From assembly GCA_037954235.1 (NCBI GenBank), contig JBBMOA010000013.1, forward strand, positions 20,499,001 through 20,563,000: a stretch of DNA of 64,000 nt, read 5' to 3'. Of this stretch, positions 10,626-23,816 are shown piece after piece (the stretch's first letter is position 1; every line of letters begins with the position of its first letter). Origin of the DNA: Aulostomus chinensis (Eukaryota; Chordata; Actinopteri; Syngnathiformes; Aulostomidae). Made by a program: the position numbers and the translations under genes. The notes under the pieces are model-generated. The model saw only the letters and a list, made by a program, of their open reading frames with translations, was not told where the DNA came from and did not search any database.

Positions 10626-13600
10626 TGTGCTTTATCATTTCACACCCTTTGTGTGCGGGTCTGCTGTGTGAAATATAGTAATGACATGTTAAACAAAAGA
10701 AAATACCTTTCCTGCAAATGCTGGATAAGAATGTTTCGGAGAATACAATTTATAAAAAGAAAAAGAAAGAAAGAAAGAACTGCTGGGATCATAAAGGGGA
10801 AACGAAGAAAAAAGTTGATTATTTCCGTATTTAAGTAAAAACATATAATTTGATGGGAAAAGCCTCAGAGTTTACTTGTTTTCGCTGATATCTTATGCCT
10901 TTTTATTAAAAGAATCTACATCACTATTATCATTTGTCATGGCTTTGACAGTTATTGTAAATATATATATACATAATATTTTTTTTACTGTCAATAACCA
11001 AATACTCAACTTAAAATGGAAAATAAAAAGACAGGTTTGCTAAGATCTGACATTGATTATATTTTAATCATATTTCTTTTAGGATATGCTACTTTTACCA
11101 ACCAAAAAATTAACAGGATGTAAAATGGGAGACACTGGTACAAAGTTTGCAGTTTCAAACTGTAGGTCAGAGATTGTCAAGTTAGCAATACAAACACAAG
11201 ATTCTTCTTACTTGAGACTAGAAGTTGTTTACTGTAAATAACTGAAGTTGTTGGGAACTTGTTTCACCTACAGTCTTGTATACTCTGGAGTTACATTCCT
11301 AGAATTGCAATCAGTCTTCTGATGGGGGAGATGAGGTGCATGGAGGTGCAAGGTTCATAGGGAGACATCTCTATCTCGACATGTTTGGTAAAAAACATTC
11401 CTGAGTACCAGTAAAGAAGCTGTGACATTTGAACTTTAGCCTCAGCATGTGATTGATTGCTGCACTGTACCTAACTCTTGAACTGATGGATGAAAAATAC
11501 TGCATTATTTGTAGGTTTGAGGTATCACCCGCTGCTTATTGACTGTCTGACATCTGTCTGACATACTGATGAATACATTAAATACCATACTGCCCCCACG
11601 GAAATCAAGCTTTCCAAACCAAACATTATGGCTGAAACTGATACGAAAATCACACTTCATTCTTCTTTTCAAATAGAACATGTCTAATCAAGAAACCCAA
11701 ACATGGAAACCAAAATATGAAATCTGTTGGTTATGACAGGAAACAGAATATTGTAACCAAAACATGGCCTTACACTGATTAGCCCTAGTTCCTCTGGGCT
11801 AAAATAAGGCTCCTCTGTTCGGATCACATGTCATACTGGGACATGTGACCGCAGTTTAGAGGCGACTAACTATAAATGAGGCACTTGATATTCATGAACA
11901 AGGCAGAACGGTGTGTCTAAGACAGTGGACAACACCGAGAAGGATTGGGCAAACCTTAGATAATGAAGCATGATTTTGCAGTCCAGCAGCACAATGAGGC
12001 TGTAACAATCACTGAAGAGAAAACAAAACAGAGAACCAACCAAAAAAAAAAGTCATGCATCAATGATTCGCAACATCAGAGCTTATTTGAAAAGCAGGTT
12101 CCTGTTTTGCACATTTGCACTTAAAAAAATCAGAATAATTGTAAGCGAGCATAAAAATGTGTTCAAAATTTGGAGAACACATTCCAAACTGCAGCATGAT
12201 TGGCTAATCTATGGTCTCCGTCCAGTGTTTATTGAACGGATTGTTTTTCAGCCGGTGCACAAAGGTTTCATGTGTCAGTATCAGACAAGTCGACGACTCA
12301 GCAGAGAGAACAGATTCAACATTTTTAACTGGCTAAACAGAAAAGAAGTACAACCACTGATAACTGTACATGTTTCATGTGAAATCATCCTATATGGTCA
12401 GGTAATTCAATCTAGAATGATCAACAAACCATTATCTAGAGAAGAAAACTTTGTGCCTCATCCATTTATTCTGCACCATCTTGGTCTGGTGCCTTTGTGG
12501 CATTGGGGAAAATAAACCCAGTCAACATATGAGGAGCCCCATCCTGTTGAGGGTGTGGGTATGGAACAGAGAGGAACAGGACCTGAGTGTAGACTCAAGT
12601 AGGCAGAGCAGGAAAATAAATGGCTTACACTTGTGACAAAGACTCCAGACAAAGACGAATCCAAACAGGCAGGACGGGACAAGGACAGAAACAAGGCACT
12701 GCGGTTCTTCAATATACAATCCTGAAATTATTCATTTCTGGCTGAGAACAAAATCTTTTTTTAAAATAGACTGGGGGTCATTAGGGAATGAATTACAGAC
12801 GGAGTGAGCAGGAGGACAACGTGGCACAAAAACAAAAACAGCGGTGCACTGAACACCTCACGATGTGATGCAAGTGTTGGAATTATGGCAACTGATATGT
12901 TGTTGCCTCATAAGAATTTGAATGTTTCATAACGCAAAACGCTCAATGATACAGTCACTGCAAGAACACTTGCCTTTGGGATGACATGGCCAACATTTCA
13001 GGTGAAAGAAAAATCACTTCTTACCTTCATGTCTTTATGATCTACAGTATATGACAGTCACGTGCCACGAGAGAGTAGTGGGCTTGAATACACGGAGCAT
13101 TAATGGCTAATAAGACACAGGTGAGCCCCCACTCTACCATCCAGAGAGCTGTTCCTCTCCTGTATTGCAAGACATAGAAAAGCTGTCAAACAATAAACAA
13201 TAAAAGTGTGCAGACCTGAGAGATAAAAGTGAAATTACTGTGCAATTATTTGTTGCACTTCCACTGCTACAAGGCAGCACAGCACTTCCCCAGCCTGCCA
13301 AAGCTCAAAAAATGTATCCACTGTCAATGTACAAGTTTAAGGAATTTAATGTAAGTTATACTCAATGAATATTTGTGGTTCTGATTATTAAATAACTAAG
13401 CACTCATCCTTCCTGTCTAATCGCTTCTTTCACATTTAAACTTGGATACATTTGGAAAACAATTATGGATGAAAGCAAAGGAAGCAAGCAATGGGCATAT
13501 TACCCTGACATTTTTCTACTCGCGCTCTGTTTGCATTTTTTTCTTGCTCAGTATTTCTTTTTTCACGGTAGGTGTTTATGAAACAAAAAGCAAATAGCCA

Positions 13601-14162
13601 AAGAAACATAAAGACGACAAGGACATTTAAACAGCCTCGAAAACCTACTTTTCAATGTTAAACTGCCAAGAGATGTTTGCGTAGTGCATCTCCCCCTAAA
13701 GGTTTGTTGTGCAGTTACCATGGTAGCCAGCTTCCTAAGTGTGTTATGAAAAGCTACTATTGTCGTGAACATTGCTTCATTAGATGAGATTTGTTTGAAA
13801 GGGGCATGTCATCGTTCATTGTTATGCAAATTCAGTAGAAATGCTGCAGTATCAGAGTACGGAAGATGTGGTTGGCAAATTAAATTATGTATGAAGGACA
13901 TTGCCTGACCTCAAACTCCCCTCAGAATATACTTGAAGCATTGGGTGATATAACTATTACTTTGCTTTTCTTCTGCAAAAATTTCCCTAAATTTCTAGAC
14001 AGTGACTTAAGATTTACTATCTAACTTTGGTTTGCAAATACAAAACATGAACAAACTTTTGAATTTTCCTTTAGAAAATAAAAAAAAAACTTCTGAAACC
14101 AGTACATTATGTGTTAAAAATACATAAAATATATCAAGATATATTTGAAAGAAAAGAAATTA
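10626..14162. other. Intergenic or unassigned sequence upstream of the minus-strand gene
   Basis: AT-rich with a short AAAG repeat (10751-10778). The longest open frame (12063-12515, plus, 150 codons) has no recognisable domain, no splice context and an ordinary chance composition. POU octamer ATGCAAAT occurs at 13824-13831. I see no gene. Confidence 0.5.
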
Positions 14163-14528
14163 GGGCAGAGTGGTGCAGCGGTCAGCACTGTCGCCTCACA
14201 GCAAGAAGGTTCCGGGTTGGAGCCCCGGCTCCAGCACAGGATCTTTCTGTGTGGAGTCTCCATGTTCTCCCTGTTCCTGTGTGGGTTCTCTCTGGTACTC
14301 CAGCTTCCTCCCACAGTCCAAAGACATCAAGAGGGGACGAGGCTGATTGATACTCTAAATTGACCGTAGGTGTGACTGTGAGTGTGAATGGTTGTCTGTC
14401 TCTATGTGCTGGTCCTGTGATGGACTGGTGACCCGTCCAGGGTGAAACCCGCCTTTCGCCTGAATGCTGCTGGGATAGGCTCCAGCCCCCATGACCCATA
14501 ACAGGATAAGGGGAAGAAAATGGATGGA
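14163..14528 (+). mobile_element. tRNA-derived SINE, copy A, full length
   Basis: Head contains TGGTGCAGCGG (A box) and a decayed B box, followed by the teleost SINE body (CTTTCTGTGTGGAGTCT, CTTCCTCCCACAGTCCAAAG, GTGTGAATGGTTGTCTGTCT, GATGGACTGGTGACCCGTCC, GGGATAGGCTCCAGCC) and the tail AAAATGGATGG. It shares the diagnostic AAGAGGGGACGAGGCTGATT with copies B and C, so all three are one subfamily. Target duplications are not clear. Open frames crossing it in both directions (for example 14182-14664 minus, 160 codons) are by-products of the SINE and not genes. Confidence 0.9.
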
Positions 14529-15393
14529 ATTTGGGCACACAGTATGAGTCTGCGAGTGTCATGCATTCCACAACAGAAGGTGGCGGTATGGAGGCTAGAG
14601 AGAGGAGGGTGACCAAATTAATCTGATATTGGCTCTTCTTTCTGAGACAATTTATCACTTGCATATGTATGGATTATTCCTAAATGAAGAATTACATTAG
14701 TTCTGCAAAACTGCCACCACTTTTTTTTAATTTCAACATCTTCACAAAAAACTTTCAAACTTTCAAACTTGATCATTTGAAAATTTAAATCTATGCACTT
14801 GGGATAAAGATTAGTTGCATTTATAAATTACACAGGGATGCTTCCTGTAAACCTAGCTCAGACTGGCAGGAGAGGAAGGTTTCACAGTAAACTGAAACAA
14901 GATTATTAAATTGTTTGGTATCTGAGGTCTCTTTTGAAATTGTCGAGCTTGCTTTTCCTCTGCACTACGTATTTAGCTCGAACAATTACGCCCCAAGGAG
15001 TTTTGCATTAAAAGTGATTGTCAGAGGAGAGAAAGTAAATATGTTTTGGAGATTGGTGTTTTTAAAAGTAGCGTGATTGTTTCCCAGGGTGTTGTGTTAC
15101 CACAATGGATGTTTTGTCAAAATGAAACACTACGCTGAACCTTCCAGGGGATGTGTTCCCCACTTGCCTCTGTTGTTCTTAACTGTAACAGGAAAATTAA
15201 CTTTTTGCTGCAGCTGAGATTTGCAGATAAAAATAATTATTATTCTACTGAAAATTAACATGTTTGGTAGAGGTTTATCATATCAAATTACTATGCCTGG
15301 GCACAAAAGGCTCGTGAGTAAATCCCAGTTGGCAAACAAGTCAAACAACAAGTATTCTTCAAGTTTTTGCCGTCAATTTGTATAGGCTGACTT

Positions 15394-15780
15394 TCCATCC
15401 AGCCATTTTCTACTGCTTATCCTGTTAAGGGTCACGGGGGGGGGGGGGGGGGGGGGGGCTGGCAGCAGCTTTCGTGCTAGAGGTGGGGTTCACCCTGGAC
15501 GGGTCACCAGTCCATCACAGGGCCAACACATAGAGACAAACAACCATTCACACTCACAGCCACACCTACGGTCAATTTAGAGTATCAATCAGCCTCGTCC
15601 CCTCTTGATGTCTTTGGACTGTGGGAGGAAGCTGGAGTACCAGAGAGAACCCACACAGGCACAGGGAGAACATGAAGACTTCACACAGAAAGATCCCATG
15701 CTGGAGCCGGAGTTCGAACCCGGAACCTTCTTGCTATTAGGAAACAGTGCTAACTACCGCACCACCGTGCCGCCCTACTG
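15394..15780 (-). mobile_element. tRNA-derived SINE, copy B, full length with perfect target duplication
   Basis: Minus-strand copy of the same subfamily as copy A. It is flanked by a perfect 11-bp duplication TAGGCTGACTT (15383-15393 and 15781-15791). B box GGTTCGAACT is intact on the minus strand. Its internal C-run has expanded to 23 (seen as G23 at 15436-15458 on the plus strand). The perfect duplication suggests a fairly recent insertion. Confidence 0.93.
15436..15458 (+). repeat. G23 homopolymer inside SINE copy B
   Basis: Pure G run at the place where the other copies have 5-11 C in the opposite orientation. Confidence 0.9.
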
Positions 15781-15791
15781 TAGGCTGACTT

Positions 15792-17811
15792 GACTGAGTT
15801 TTACGTTTTATATTTGAGGACGATAACTAGATGTTTACCATATGTCAACCGTCTTCATATCAAGCAGTATAGGTCTTCTCCTCAAGGCTCCTCCATAGAA
15901 ACGCCAACATCTCATCCACCAAAAAGGCATCACACTGCTGAGAGGTGTTTCTATTTAATTCACCAAAACGGGATGGGCAAAATCTAAGGAACAGATGATG
16001 GACAGGGCTGCCTTCCTTCCTTGGTGCATAGAGCACCAAATTTCAATAAAAAAAATGATGTGATAGTTTTGGTGCAGTGTTTCAAACAGTAAGACAACAT
16101 AGAGTAACCGCCTACAAATTAAACCTGTGTATCCTGACATGTTGTGTTGTTGTGAAGAAAAAGTGTATAAACCTAAGAAAATGTCTTTTTGATTTGCTGG
16201 ATTTAGAAATGATTTGAAAACCTCAGTATATCCCAGCAGGACAGACAAAATAAAATTATGTCATTCAAATACACAAATAAACAAGTAATTGTACTTTTAA
16301 AAAATGAATAAACTCAAACACAAAAACAAGACTTATTCACAGTTTACAAGGGAAACAGGGTAAGCACAAGTCGATGGCAATGAATGTGAATGCATCCAAG
16401 CAGTAATCAACTTCTATTGTTCAGGCCTGGCAGCAAATTAATTCATTCCTGCCCATTTTCCTTTTTGATTACACAGGTAGTTCACTGTATTTACTCACAA
16501 TGCATGTCATTTTGAAGCCTTAAAATGATTGATAAATTATGCCAGAGACTTTCAAATAAAAATATGGTGTTTCGTGAAAACAGATATTTTTAAAATCTGG
16601 TCAAAGATGCCTGAGCCACTGATGAAAGCCCTCATTATTAAGAACTGAAGCAACTGGGTGTTTTTGGTGTCAATCCTGGTTGCAGCAGCTTCACATTAAA
16701 AGCATGGTGAAACAGGAATTTACTTTTATTGTGAAGTAGTCACAGGAAATGCAATGCATTTCTCCATGAGCTATGGAAAAAGAAAACAGGCCGACTCAAA
16801 CATGACATAAACCAATTGATTGGCTCCGCTAACTCACACTGCCTCCAGTTCTGATGCTCGATTGTCATGTTTCGAAAAACTGCTGCTGTGATCAAATTGA
16901 CAGTTTAGCCACGCAGCAGGTCTGGAAGAAATGGATCAGCAACTTTGTAAGATGTGGGTCACAAGTGCATCACTTAACCCACCAGAGATCATGAAGCACA
17001 GCAGAGGCCGCTGTGGCTGACAGCAGGGAGGAGAGCAGCCTCGGGCAACTCCACGTATAACTGTGCACAGATACACTCCACTGTAACTGGCTGGTTCAAG
17101 TGAGCTTTTGACTCGGTGTCACATTGATAATGATGTGTGGGAGGGTTGTTTATCTTTCTATGATTGCAGTTTATTATCTGAACAGGATGAAAGTGTGTTT
17201 TGGTCAGTCACAAGTTTGGTTTGCCACAGGCACCTCTAGCACAACACAAAGCCACATATAGACTCTTCAAAAGTAAAAGTACAAGACTTAACTCCTCTCA
17301 TCAGCACTTCGATGGATTACAGTACATGCAGTATATACAGAGGACATATGGACATCAGGACACATTTTTCAGCAGGGTGTTTAATCCCAACAACCTAACG
17401 TTTCAAACCATTCGCAGTATTCAGCTTAGACCAACAAAACAGGGTGCCCTTAAACCCGTTAATCTATAGCAAGTGGAACAAGCTGCACAAATCACTTATA
17501 TAGCTAAGAGTCACATGGAATTATGAATTAGATTATTATTACGATGTAATTCTGATGAAACATGTTTGGTAATAAGAGAATGATTCTTTACTTTACTGGG
17601 AACCTTTGTGAAAACTCTGCTATTATTACAAATTACTGGAAGTACCCTTTTGTCCCACGTCAAATGTGCTCACACGGTAAAAAAAAAAATGTGCAGAGTT
17701 TCCGAGAGACACTGTAGAGCATTACCTGCTCAAAGGGTAAGGTGACAAATTTAAGTGATGGCTGAAAGGCCTCTGTCACACATAGAGTACTTTTTTTTTT
17801 TTAAAGAATAT
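15792..17811. other. No gene recognised between SINE copies B and C
   Basis: AT-rich sequence with short open frames only (up to 97 codons). Nothing specific seen apart from short A/T runs. Confidence 0.5.
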
Positions 17812-17823
17812 ATTCTTTATCTT

Positions 17824-18436
17824 GATGGCGGCCCGGTGGTGCAGTGGTCAGCACTGTCACCTCACAGCAAGAAGGTTCGGGGTTCGACTCCTGGCTCAGG
17901 CACAGGATCTTTCTGTGTGGAGTCTGCATGTTCTCCCTGTTCCTGTGTGGGTTCTCTCTGGTACTCCAGCTTCCTCCCACAGTCCAAAGACATCAAGAGG
18001 GGACGAGGCTGATTGATACTGCAATCAGATACTTGCCTCCATTGGGTCAACGGACTGCTCAAGTTTAGCGTACATACACAACAAATGTATATGTGCTGTT
18101 GTTAAATTCTGAAGTGGACCATTATTTCTTCAATCTGTAATAATTGAGATCGCTTGTGATAATTGTATCAGGCTTTGAGTCTGTGAAATGGAATTTCGCC
18201 TTGGGCTCGATCCCTTGGTGACAAATAAAGGCTACTTCTACTTCTTCTACTTCTACTCTAAGTTGACCGTAGGTATGAATGTGAGTGTGAATGGTTGTCT
18301 GTCTCCATGTGTTGGCCCTGCAATGGACTGGTGACCTGTCCAGTGTGAACCACGCCTCTCGCCCGTAGCCGCTGGGATAGGCTCCAGCCCCCCCACTCCC
18401 CTTAACAGGAATAAGCGGAAGAAAATGGATGGATGG
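17824..18436 (+). mobile_element. tRNA-derived SINE, copy C, interrupted by a LINE tail
   Basis: Flanked by a perfect 12-bp duplication ATTCTTTATCTT (17812-17823 and 18437-18448). A box TGGTGCAGTGG (17837-17847) and B box GGTTCGACTCC (17881-17891) are both close to consensus, so this copy retains a recognisable pol III promoter. The body is split at 18020/18254 by a 233-bp insertion and then resumes with CTAAGTTGACCGTAGG and the tail AATGGATGGATGG. The 3' half is somewhat decayed (GTGAACCACGCC). Confidence 0.92.
18021..18253 (+). mobile_element. 5'-truncated LINE 3' tail nested in SINE copy C
   Basis: The insert ends GGAATTTCGCCTTGGG, then AATAAAGGC and a CTTCTA-type microsatellite (18232-18253). 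This matches the 3' ends of fish L2/Rex1-like non-LTR elements, where a GGAATTTCCCCTTGGG block precedes AATAAAG and a short tandem tail. TACT is repeated at both junctions (18017-18020, 18254-18257), giving a short target duplication. No reverse-transcriptase coding sequence is present, so it is a dead-on-arrival truncated copy. Confidence 0.7.
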
Positions 18437-20065
18437 ATTCTTTATCTTTCAAAAGTACCTGATGTCAGCTTTGTCCATGTCCCACTAATCTGAGAATGAA
18501 AGTACACTGAAAGAATTTTTCAAGCATTTTCCTCATGAAAGTAGCACTGTTGATTGTCTGACAAATAGAATGTGGGCTGAACAAAATCGCCAAACTGCCC
18601 ACAAGCCCTTTTCAGCATCGACCACTAGACGTTATTGCTTGACTCTGCAGTTGCCCCGAATTCTTGGACTTACCAGACACTGTGAATGTTAACAAATTAA
18701 CGAAATGAAATGAAATCTTACAGACTGTAACTTGAGTCACATTCTGAGGTCAGTGGTTGAGTCATCTTGCAAACTAAATCTCGAATCATTAATGTATTCA
18801 TGATTGTATTTAAAATGTTTAGCCTGTACAGGGTTGTGGGGAGCTGAATCCAGACCTGGCTGACATGGGGTGAGACCCTGCACAGATCACAGGACTGACA
18901 CACACCTATTATTATTCACACTCTCATACACACCTCTGGGCAGTTCATTTCTGGAATAATTTTCTCAAGTCTCCTTAATTATTCACTATTCATTATTGCT
19001 CAGCAGAGCAACACAATATTCAATTTATGTTTAATATTATGGCAAAAAAAAACCAAAGTTTTTAATTAAAATGCCAGTTCAGTCAGGATGTAATTGTTGA
19101 AAATTTGAGTCCTTGATATGAGAGGGAAAAAGACAGTTTAAAAAATACTTGGTATTCATTTTGGTACAAAAGAAGCTGTGGATGGGTTTGTATAAAAATA
19201 TTCCCCCATTAAAAAAAGAAATACTTGGGAACAGTTTCAATATAAAGTGGGTTGCACAGAAAGACACAGGCCAAGGTTGTCAGTACTTCTCTGGAGGTCA
19301 CACAGTTTCAAGCATACACTGTCAGAAAAGATGTGATTGCAAACAAAATTTTCTTTATTCGTTCCAAAGTTGCTCAATACACTTGCCCATCAGCCCATTG
19401 GTCTGCTAATCAGAGCAAAAACAATAGGAGCAGGGCTGAGTTTACAAAAGCTGGTGAAGCCAGCTAATGTTACACACCACACATGAACACCCACTAGCAC
19501 CTGGAGCACACCCTGGGTGCCCAGTGAAAGGGACAGCACCTCTGGGCGAACCAGCTTGTTTGCAAACAATTAAGGAGGTCATGTGATGTGGAGGTGAACA
19601 ATAAACCAATAACTGGTGAATACTGAGGCTGCTCATTGGTTCCAGCGCACCGAAGTTGGATGAAAAAAATAACATAAGAGGGGATTATGAAAGAAATGAA
19701 ATATAAAGAAAAATACAAAGCTACAATAGCAGCAAGCATTTAATGTAGTGATGGTACTATTAGCTCCTAAAAAGGATGAGTGAGAGAATCAAAAGAGGTT
19801 AAAACATGAATTCTGCAATTTAAGGATGAACGTGGAGCCATATTGTAAATTTCCATATTACAACGTATGTTTATAATGTATGACAAGGTCAGGACATTAT
19901 GAGCCAGGGAGGATTAAAGGTCAAGCTCTGTGACCAAAAAGGTCATACTATGAGGTGAAAGTTGTTGATAAGATTGCTGCTGCCATAGTTGAACAGTAAC
20001 AGAAGACCTGTAATAAAAAGAAAGACGTCAGCATGAATCTCCTTGTGGAGGGGTATTTCAAATAG

Positions 20066-20067
<2 letters not shown>

Positions 20068-20104
<37 letters not shown>
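20068..20104 (+). repeat. (AC)18 microsatellite
   Basis: Uninterrupted AC/CA run. Confidence 0.95.
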
Positions 20105-20105
<1 letters not shown>

Positions 20106-20210
20106 CCCCGGGCTTATAAGTACATGTACGCTACTCCAAAAATGTTCCCCTATTTTCAGCTGGACAAATTTCTTAAGTGCACTGGCTCAGCAAAGTCACT
20201 TTGTTGGGTG

Positions 20211-20228
20211 TTTTTTTTTTTTTTTTTT
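20211..20228 (+). repeat. T18 homopolymer
   Basis: Pure T run. Confidence 0.9.
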
Positions 20229-21292
20229 CCTGTCCCCGGAGTGAAATGCTTCTGATTGTTATGGCCTATAATGACAAACCCAGACCTAATGCACAAACAA
20301 AACACATGCATTCCTTACCCAGCTAAGGCGCTTTTAGTTTCGACCTAAGATAACAGGTGAGCGGCCAAATCCCTGACATGGAATTGTTTAGAGAGAGGAA
20401 TATTAACTGCAAAAAGTATATCTGAAATAGAGGCTATTCTCTCCGATTACTATATGGTTATTTTTGACATCATTAGGTTCTAAATACTGGAACTGCTGCA
20501 GGTGGAGCTACTTTGATTAATGTCATATTTTATATACAGGGATAAATCAAGATGGGGGGTTGTGAGATGGAAAAAAAATCAATTCTGAAACATCCATTTT
20601 TTCAGCGGTATAAAATTATAATACTGTGGAGCTGTATTTCTGAAATATTCATAAAATTAGAATACAGTGTTTTTTCAGATGCCAAAAGTATTTGAAACCA
20701 CTAACTTTAACAATGTTTTTTTATGTTTAAAAAAGGGCTTCTGATATAAAATCTAAGTAGCCTCCCAGCAACTAAAGTTCTCAAATAAATGAAGTGGAGT
20801 AGAAAGTATAGTAGCAAAAAATGGGACTATTCAAGTTAAACACAATTACCACAGGATTATATTTAATTTTAATTATTGAGGTGCTTCAGTGGAGAGAAAA
20901 TATGGATTTTTTTTTAATAGCATTTGCAAGAATTTAGAGGGGACAGATTTTTTTTTTTTTAAAGAGAAAAGGTGTATATTTAGAAAAACCGAGGGAATAA
21001 AGATGTGGATCCAAGAGATAATTGGGAAATGCCATGCTTTGTGCATGTTGTGTCAGTGTTCTATTTTAAGATCCTCAGTGAACTCCACCCCCAAGGTGGA
21101 GAACTAGGAGGCTGTCGAGAGGAAGAGGGCAGCTCTGGGACAGGAAACACAAGGTTTCCCTGGTGGGGAGCCCTATTAGTCTGTCATAGACTTACAGAAG
21201 AAAAACAGCGTGCAAGCACAGAGCTGAAATCCAAACTGACTCCACAGTCTACAGTAATAATTGCAACATTTACACATATTACTTTAATTACC

Positions 21293-21355
<63 letters not shown>
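21293..21355 (+). repeat. (AT)n microsatellite, about 60 bp
   Basis: Alternating AT broken once by a C near 21306. Self-complementary, so able to form a cruciform. The Ile/Tyr-repeat open frames over it on both strands are artefacts. Confidence 0.95.
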
Positions 21356-21356
<1 letters not shown>

Positions 21357-22009
21357 TTTCATTATTAAACAATCACACAACAAATACATGTTGAGATCAT
21401 TTTTGTATTTTGTGAACATAAATTAATGACAACCATAGTAGAAAGTATATTATTACACAGTTTGAAAATGAAAAAAATAACCATTTACCAGTTGACAAGA
21501 TATGATACCGAATGTACTTCAAGCCCTCTCATAACTGCAACGTCCTCTCTTTTTCCCCCAGCATTTTATGGTGATATAGATCAGAATATATACAGTTCAC
21601 AACCATAAGTTAAATCAGCGTGTAGGTTGCTTCCAGTACGGTGCTTCATTATTGTCAGTGACCTTCTTCGCCAAGTCCTTTTGGCAGTTTTTAAAAGTGA
21701 AGAAATCATCTCCAACTGTCACAGAGGAAGTTAAGGAAGGAGAGCTCGTTAGTTCAGTCTCGCAGTCTGTCTTGTTAGACTATAACCAGCAACGATCAGA
21801 CCTTGAACCAAACGGACTGAACGTCACATCACAATCAATGTCCATGAAACACACGTGTGGTAGCAACACTGTCAGTCCACACTCTTCATTCAAAAGACTT
21901 TTAGCACAAATACACAACAATACTCTGCAAGGTTATTTGTTTTGTCCAGGTGGACCACAGTTACTTGAAAACATTTACAGAAAAAGAACATCAAAATCTC
22001 TCAACTTCA

Positions 22010-22150
22010 CATGTGATACATGTAGAAAACATTTTAACGTGTGTTGGCACATGTGGAAAACATTTAACTACATGTATGGAGCGACTGTAAAAATGTTTTA
22101 ATATGTGGAAGCACACTGAGAACATATTAAAAACATTTTACCAAAACTTG
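22010..22150 (+). repeat. Degenerate tandem repeat of an ACATGTGGAAAACATTT-like unit
   Basis: Several imperfect copies of ACATGTRGAAAACATTT and related AAAACATTTTA segments follow one another with spacing of about 30-35 bp. It may be part of an old interspersed repeat. Identity is unknown. Confidence 0.4.
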
Positions 22151-22832
22151 TAAAATGCCACAGATAATGCACATTTTCAATAAAAGTTCAAAATTGGGAT
22201 TTGATATAGAGAATATGGAATCTGTGGAAGGGCAGCAAATACATCTCAAAGTTGCAGGCAGGTATCCTGCACCACGTGAGGAGGAGAAGACTCTTAAGTG
22301 ATTAAATTAATGGATAAACAATTTCATTTTGAGAAAAAAATGAATATATAAAGCTCGCACAAAACAAGTGATTAATCTGTGGTATGACATGCAGCACACA
22401 TTGCGATGCTTTTAAAGCGCAGTCAACAGTCCATCTCTCACGCTGAGGATCCTTTAATCAGACGTACCTCTCCAGACTGGCTCATGGATAAAACCTCCAT
22501 CAGAGTACTCATTCTCATACCCGTTGAATACAGCATCAGGAGTTACAGGAAAATAGACTCCTGTCTGTTGTGGGGTGATACATTATAGCACACACACCTG
22601 GACCTCAACTCACTGCTATGTCTTCTCTAATTTTGCTTTACTAGGTATAACTGCATTGGACTGACACATATCGTTGTGACATATAATGGCTCTACTTTTG
22701 GAGAGTGCATTTTAAATTTTTTTTTTCAACAAGTAGTAAAAATTAATAATAAGTTATAATGATGAGCATCATCTGCCATTACCCATACAAACATGCCGTT
22801 GAATGGCAACAGATCAGTGGTTAACCAACAGT

Positions 22833-22844
22833 GACATCTAGAGG
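22833..22844 (-). promoter_or_regulatory. Weak CTCF-like motif
   Basis: GACATCTAGAGG matches the reverse CTCF core with one mismatch. Motif only. Confidence 0.18.
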
Positions 22845-22943
22845 TTTACGATAAAACAACATCCATCCCTCCGCAACTCCGATCTCTGCTGCAAAGAGAA
22901 TTCCTTCAAGTCTGAGAGACACTTTCGATGGAAATAAAAACAA

Positions 22944-22961
22944 ACACACACACACACACAA
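22944..22961 (+). repeat. (AC)9 microsatellite
   Basis: Short uninterrupted AC run. Confidence 0.9.
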
Positions 22962-23816
22962 ACATCAAATGCTATGAACGACAACTCTTCAAGATGAACA
23001 ATCCAATTGCATTATTGTTGCTTCTGGCTGTAGCCATCAAATTAGTCAAGCACCAGTGTAATGCGGTGATCAGTAGACGCTGAAGAAAAGACATAACATA
23101 TATGGCTTTGAGAGGCACAGCAGACAAAATGACGACCAGTTACCATCAGATTGAATCGCCCTGAAAGGTCAACAGCTCAGTTTGGTGAGCTTTGGAAGCA
23201 CAAAATCATGACAATAATGTACAAATAACACAAATATGAAGAATATTTTGAAATATATTGCAAAATAGTATAACTTGTGATACAAATTTAGATAAATGTA
23301 ATAGTAAAAATTACCATGTATACGGTGTTCAGCAATGAATTAAGTAGACCTTAGGCATCTTTCTGCAAACTATTATGATCAGCTTTGCTTTGCTAGCAAA
23401 TCACATGCTCATTTAATTTGTTCCACGGAACTTAATAGTCACTTCAAATTACACTTAATTGAGGAAACGTATGTATATGCCCCAGAGTTAAAGGTAGGTC
23501 ATTAAAGACACTGCAGCTTTTTAAATGGAGGAGGAAAACTGACAGGAGCTGTTCTCTGTAGCCTTCTAGAAAGTTTTGTGTGCCTGAGGCTTCATCTTGT
23601 GTATACTGATCTGGATTACCTTCCAAAACTATTTTGACCATAAATCAAGCTCATAGGCCCACCTCTTAAAATCATGTTTTCAGTGAACACAGAGGACAGA
23701 TACATTTTTTTTTTAATCAATGGATGAGAAAACTGCCCTCCGGTATCAAACTCTACATGTCCATCATGCTCCACAAGCTTAAACATTCAATTACAGAAAC
23801 AGGAAAAATACACCAT

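Larger units (their letters stand above)
18449..23816. other. Gene-poor stretch with microsatellites
   Basis: Contains CA, T and AT runs listed separately and several short open frames. The 149-codon frame at 21652-22101 (plus) has no recognisable domain and its last third runs through degenerate repeats of an ACATGTRGAAAACATTT-like unit (about 22010-22150). No splice-supported exon was found. Confidence 0.45.

Noticed and set aside
10554..10838. Plus-strand coding start divergent from the promoter
   Set aside because: The frame soon runs into an AAAG repeat giving a Lys/Arg string, and no plus-strand donor supports an exon.
12063..12515. Plus-strand open frame of 150 codons
   Set aside because: No recognisable domain, no splice or promoter context; length is within chance for six frames over 64 kb.
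14182..14664. Minus-strand open frame of 160 codons, the longest in the window
   Set aside because: It lies almost wholly over SINE copy A in reverse and similar frames appear at the other SINE copies.
17837..17891. Possible tRNA gene (A and B boxes present)
   Set aside because: The head belongs to a SINE; the full cloverleaf and acceptor stem are not present and the SINE body follows directly.
21184..21394. Ile/Tyr-repeat proteins on both strands
   Set aside because: Translation of the AT microsatellite.
21652..22101. Plus-strand open frame of 149 codons with paired Cys near its end (CDTC)
   Set aside because: Its 3' third is made of degenerate tandem repeats, the Cys spacing does not continue as zinc fingers, and no family is recognised.
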